Shown here piece by piece: positions 57,685-60,237 of a DNA stretch of 60,237 nt. The DNA comes from CAADGU01 sp964581605 (GTDB taxonomy: Bacteria; Chloroflexota; Anaerolineae; Promineifilales; Promineifilaceae), in NCBI GenBank assembly GCA_964581605.1, contig CAZOPF010000025.1, positions 1 through 60,237 of the forward strand, written 5' to 3'. The notes beneath the pieces are model-generated. The model was not told the origin of the DNA, did not search any database, and worked only from the letters and a program-made list of their open reading frames with translations. The position numbers were made by a program, and so were the translations under genes. How positions within the stretch are numbered: the stretch's first letter is position 1; each line of letters opens with the position of its first letter.

Positions 57685-58325
57685 GTGCCAGTTCTGTTAT
57701 ATCGCTAAACACATAATCGGGTTGAGGGGCGTGAGGTTGAGCCAATTCCTCACGGGTGCTGATGCCGGAGAGGACGAGGATGGTGGGCAGCCCGGCCGCT
57801 TTGCCGCCAGCGATGTCTGTGCTGAGGCGGTCGCCGACCATAGCCGTGTCCGCGGGGGTGCTGCCCAGCCGTTTTAACGCTTCCTGGAACATGATGATGC
57901 CCGGCTTGCCGATGATGGTGGGCTGNNNNNNNNNNNNNNNNNNNNNNNNNNNNNNNNNNNNNNNNNNNNNNNNNNNNNNNNNNNNNNNNNNNNNNNNNNN
58001 NNNNNNNNNNNNNNNNNNNNNNNNNCTGGTGTAGCCCGTCGCCGCCGAGAACGTAGACGGCCGTACCCTCATCATATGTCTCCTGCAAATAATCGGCCGT
58101 AGCAATCGCCGAAGTCAATATCTGTTCCGGTTTAACGGGCACGCCAAATCCAGCCAGTTTCGCCACATATTGGGCCGGGGTTTTGGAGGCATTGTTGGTT
58201 GCCAGCACAAAGTTGATCCCCCGTTGACGCAGGGTGGCAAAGAAGTGGGAGAGTCCGGGCACGGCCGTGTCCCCATGCCACAACACGCCGTCCATATCCA
58301 GGATGAGATTTTTGATGTGGTTCAT
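57662..58325 (-). CDS. NagD-type HAD-IIA phosphatase, interrupted by gap
   Basis: The N-terminal 100 residues from ATG 58325 have DMDGVLWHGDTAVPG (nucleophile Asp10, Asp12) and NNASKTPAQYV (motif II), typical of NagD/AraL sugar-phosphate phosphatases. The C-terminal 87 residues have GKPGIIMFQEALKRLG and MVGDRLSTDIAGGKAAGLPTILVLSGIS (motif IV). The two parts are separated by 100 N and appear out of frame. HAD-IIA proteins have about 260 residues, so roughly 70 are missing and the true gap is likely near 220 bp rather than 100. The C-terminal RLEMRD tail comes from the repeat spacer. Confidence 0.9.
57926..58025. other. Assembly gap (100 N)
   Basis: A placeholder of exactly 100 N inside the HAD phosphatase gene. 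Family length suggests that the missing sequence is about 200-240 bp. Confidence 0.99.
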
Positions 58326-58537
58326 ATACGGCCGTGATCTTACACCAGGAAGCGGTAAAAGGATAATGCGGTTCAGGGCAATTCCAAAGTCCGAAAAAAG
58401 GAAAAATGAAGACGAACCTCCCATCAGTTATTGTGGTGGGGGCGCTGCGGTGGAAGCCCTACAACCAACAGATAAACTGACAAAACAGACAAATTACGTT
58501 TTACGCTTCACGTTTCACAAATGATATACTTAGCCTT

Positions 58538-60237
58538 ATGACACAAGGCAACATCCGCAACTTCTGCATCATCGCCCACATAGACCACGGCAAATCCACC
58601 CTCGCCGACCGCCTCCTGCAACTCACCGGCGCCATCTCCGACCGCGAAATGCAAGAGCAAGTTCTCGACAGCATGGACCTGGAACGCGAAAAAGGGGTAA
58701 CGATAAAAGCCTCGGCCGTGCGCATGAACTACACCGCCCAGGATGGCAACGACTACATCCTCAACCTGATTGACACCCCCGGCCACGTAGACTTCGGCTA
58801 CGAAGTCAGCCGCGCCCTCAAATCTTGCGAAGGCGCCATCCTCGTCGTAGACGCCACCCAGGGCATCGAAGCCCAAACCCTGGCCAACCTCTACCTCGGC
58901 GTCGAAGCTGGACTGGAAATCATCCCCGTCATCAACAAAATAGACCTGCCCGCCGCCCTGCCCGACGACGTCGCCGAAGAAGTCGAAAACATCACCGGCA
59001 TCCCCGCCGAAGACGCCATCCCTATCAGCGCCAAAACCGGCGAAAACGTTGAATCCGTCCTTGAAGCCGTCGTCAAACACGTTCCCCCGCCCACCATCAA
59101 CGCCGACGCCCCCCTCCGCGCCCTTGTCTTCGACTCCCACTACGATTCCTACAAAGGCGTCATCGCCTATGTGCGCATCTTTGAAGGGGCCATCGAAAAA
59201 CGGCAGTGGATCAAAATGCTCTCCAACGACGTTACCGTTGAACCCATTGAAATCGGCGTCTTCTCCCCCGCCATGAAACCGGTAGACCGCCTGCAAGCTG
59301 GCGAAGTCGGCTACATCGCCACCGGCCTCAAAACCGTGCGCGAATGTCGCGTCGGCGACACCATCACCCTGCGCGATCAGCCCGCCACCGACCCCCTGCC
59401 CGGTTTCCAGCGCGTCAAACCCATGGTCTTCGCCGGTTTCTACCCCTCCGAAGGCGAAGATTACGCCATCCTCAAAGAAGCGCTGGAAAAACTGCAACTC
59501 AACGACGCCTCCCTCGTCTTTGAACCTGAAACTTCCAGCGCCCTCAACTTCGGCTTCCGCTGCGGCTTCCTCGGCCTCTTTCACATGGAAATCATTCAGG
59601 AACGGCTGGAACGCGAATACGACCTCGACCTCGTCGCCACCGCCCCCAGCGTCCGCTACGAAGTCGTCATGTCCGGCACCAACGAAGTGCGCATCATCAA
59701 CAGCCCCGCCGACCTGCCCGACCCCGCCACCTTCGACGAAGTACGCGAACCCTGGATGGACGTCCACATCTTCACCCCCGAAGAATACTACGGCGTCATC
59801 ATGGACCTCGTCATCAAACGGCGCGGCATCCTCATCGGCCAGGAATATCCCGCCCCCGGCCGTGTTGTTCTTCACTACGAACTCCCCCTGGCCGAAATGA
59901 TCGTAGACTTCTACGACAAACTCAAAAGCGGCACCCGCGGCTATGCCTCCATGGATTACGAATTCAAAGAATACCGTCCCTCTAACCTGGTTAAACTGGA
60001 AGTATTGGTCAACAAGACCCCGGTAGACGCCCTGGCCATGATCGTCCACACCGACGACGCCTACCATCGCGGCCAAAAACTCGTCTCCGCCCTCAAAGAG
60101 AAAATCCCGCGCCAGATGTTTGAAGTGCCCATCCAGGCGGCCGTGGGCAACCGCGTCATCAGCCGCGCCAATGTCAAAGCTATGCGCAAAGACGTGCTGG
60201 CCAAATGTTACGGCGGCGACATCACCCGCAAGAAGAA
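58538..60237 (+). CDS. lepA: Elongation factor 4 (LepA), truncated by the window end
   Basis: 566 codons with no stop before the end of the window, about 35 short of the usual 600. The GTPase domain starts NIRNFCIIAHIDHGKSTLADRLL (G1) and has DLEREKGVTIKA, LIDTPGHVDFGYEV (G3), INKIDLPAA (G4) and ISAKTGENV (G5). The EF4-specific part (PMVFAGFYPSEGEDY, CGFLGLFHMEIIQERLEREYDLDL and YRPSNLVKLEVLVNKTPVDALA) follows. LepA back-translocates or rescues stalled ribosomes. Third codon positions are nearly all C, which opens a long meaningless frame on the opposite strand. The ATG at 58538 fits the family start. No full ACGGCCGT occurs in the gene. Confidence 0.97.
   Translation, partial: MTQGNIRNFCIIAHIDHGKSTLADRLLQLTGAISDREMQEQVLDSMDLEREKGVTIKASAVRMNYTAQDGNDYILNLIDTPGHVDFGYEVSRALKSCEGAILVVDATQGIEAQTLANLYLGVEAGLEIIPVINKIDLPAALPDDVAEEVENITGIPAEDAIPISAKTGENVESVLEAVVKHVPPPTINADAPLRALVFDSHYDSYKGVIAYVRIFEGAIEKRQWIKMLSNDVTVEPIEIGVFSPAMKPVDRLQAGEVGYIATGLKTVRECRVGDTITLRDQPATDPLPGFQRVKPMVFAGFYPSEGEDYAILKEALEKLQLNDASLVFEPETSSALNFGFRCGFLGLFHMEIIQERLEREYDLDLVATAPSVRYEVVMSGTNEVRIINSPADLPDPATFDEVREPWMDVHIFTPEEYYGVIMDLVIKRRGILIGQEYPAPGRVVLHYELPLAEMIVDFYDKLKSGTRGYASMDYEFKEYRPSNLVKLEVLVNKTPVDALAMIVHTDDAYHRGQKLVSALKEKIPRQMFEVPIQAAVGNRVISRANVKAMRKDVLAKCYGGDITRKK

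Noticed and set aside
58508..60076. 522-residue open frame on the minus strand opposite lepA
   Set aside because: It is a by-product of the strong C preference at third positions of lepA. Its composition (FVVEVYDHFG, GGVDQV) is typical of a shadow, and the LepA domains on the plus strand are unmistakable.

Overview
The window looks like one scaffold from a metagenome-derived genome: it carries three 100-N placeholder gaps (27691-27790, 48495-48594, 57926-58025). The gene content (LplB/YtcP-type sugar permeases, cytoplasmic hybrid sensors, Uma2 protein, CpXC protein, secreted proteins with low-complexity linkers, GC-rich genes on both strands) suggests a filamentous Chloroflexota (Anaerolineae/Ardenticatenia-like) bacterium. 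That placement is an inference; no rRNA is present to confirm it.

Layout. 0-9 kb: tandem RNase H, cyclic-nucleotide-binding proteins, tRNA-Leu(CAG), a repeat-bearing membrane protein, a GNAT plus cNMP-binding fusion, a GAF/PAS histidine kinase, a CpXC protein and an AAC(3)-family acetyltransferase. 9-12.1 kb: a lower-GC block (lipoprotein, Asp-box secreted protein, LuxR-type HTH protein) that lacks the genome's iterated octamer. 12.1-20.3 kb: biotin carboxylase, GNAT, membrane histidine kinase, secreted glycosidase-like protein, a TetR/YceI divergent pair with a clear promoter and two operators, and a VOC dioxygenase-like protein. 20.4-26.6 kb: three tandem paralogous membrane proteins, the middle one decayed. 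26.6-34.4 kb: methyltransferase remnant, Uma2, MiaB, an ABC exporter whose permease is fused to a YhfC-like domain, QueG, and a flippase-like membrane protein. 34.4-55 kb: a uronate/pectin-oligomer utilisation locus. 55-60 kb: SanA-like protein, FluC plus DUF190, RlmN, a HAD phosphatase and partial LepA.

The uronate locus is the most coherent system. A 1209-residue soluble regulator (sugar-binding domain, kinase, receiver, AraC DNA-binding domain) precedes a long plus-strand run: two permeases, a stalked binding protein, GH105 hydrolase, KduI/IolB-type isomerase, KduD, a Gfo/Idh/MocA oxidoreductase, UxaC, UxaE, an SDR fructuronate reductase, a LarA-family protein, gluconokinase, 6-phosphogluconate dehydrogenase and KDPG aldolase. 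Mannonate dehydratase (UxuA) and KDG kinase are absent here. The LarA-like protein overlaps gluconokinase by 4 bp. I therefore propose that D-mannonate is epimerised at C2 to D-gluconate and enters the pentose phosphate pathway as 6-phosphogluconate.

Two genome-scale patterns stand out. The palindrome ACGGCCGT occurs about 125 times (counted by eye) where one or two are expected by chance, a highly iterated palindrome analogous to cyanobacterial HIP1. Also, many gene-gene spacers consist of short tandem units followed by their reverse complement. The unit differs from spacer to spacer, and the element often supplies the stop codon or the C-terminal tail of the upstream gene.
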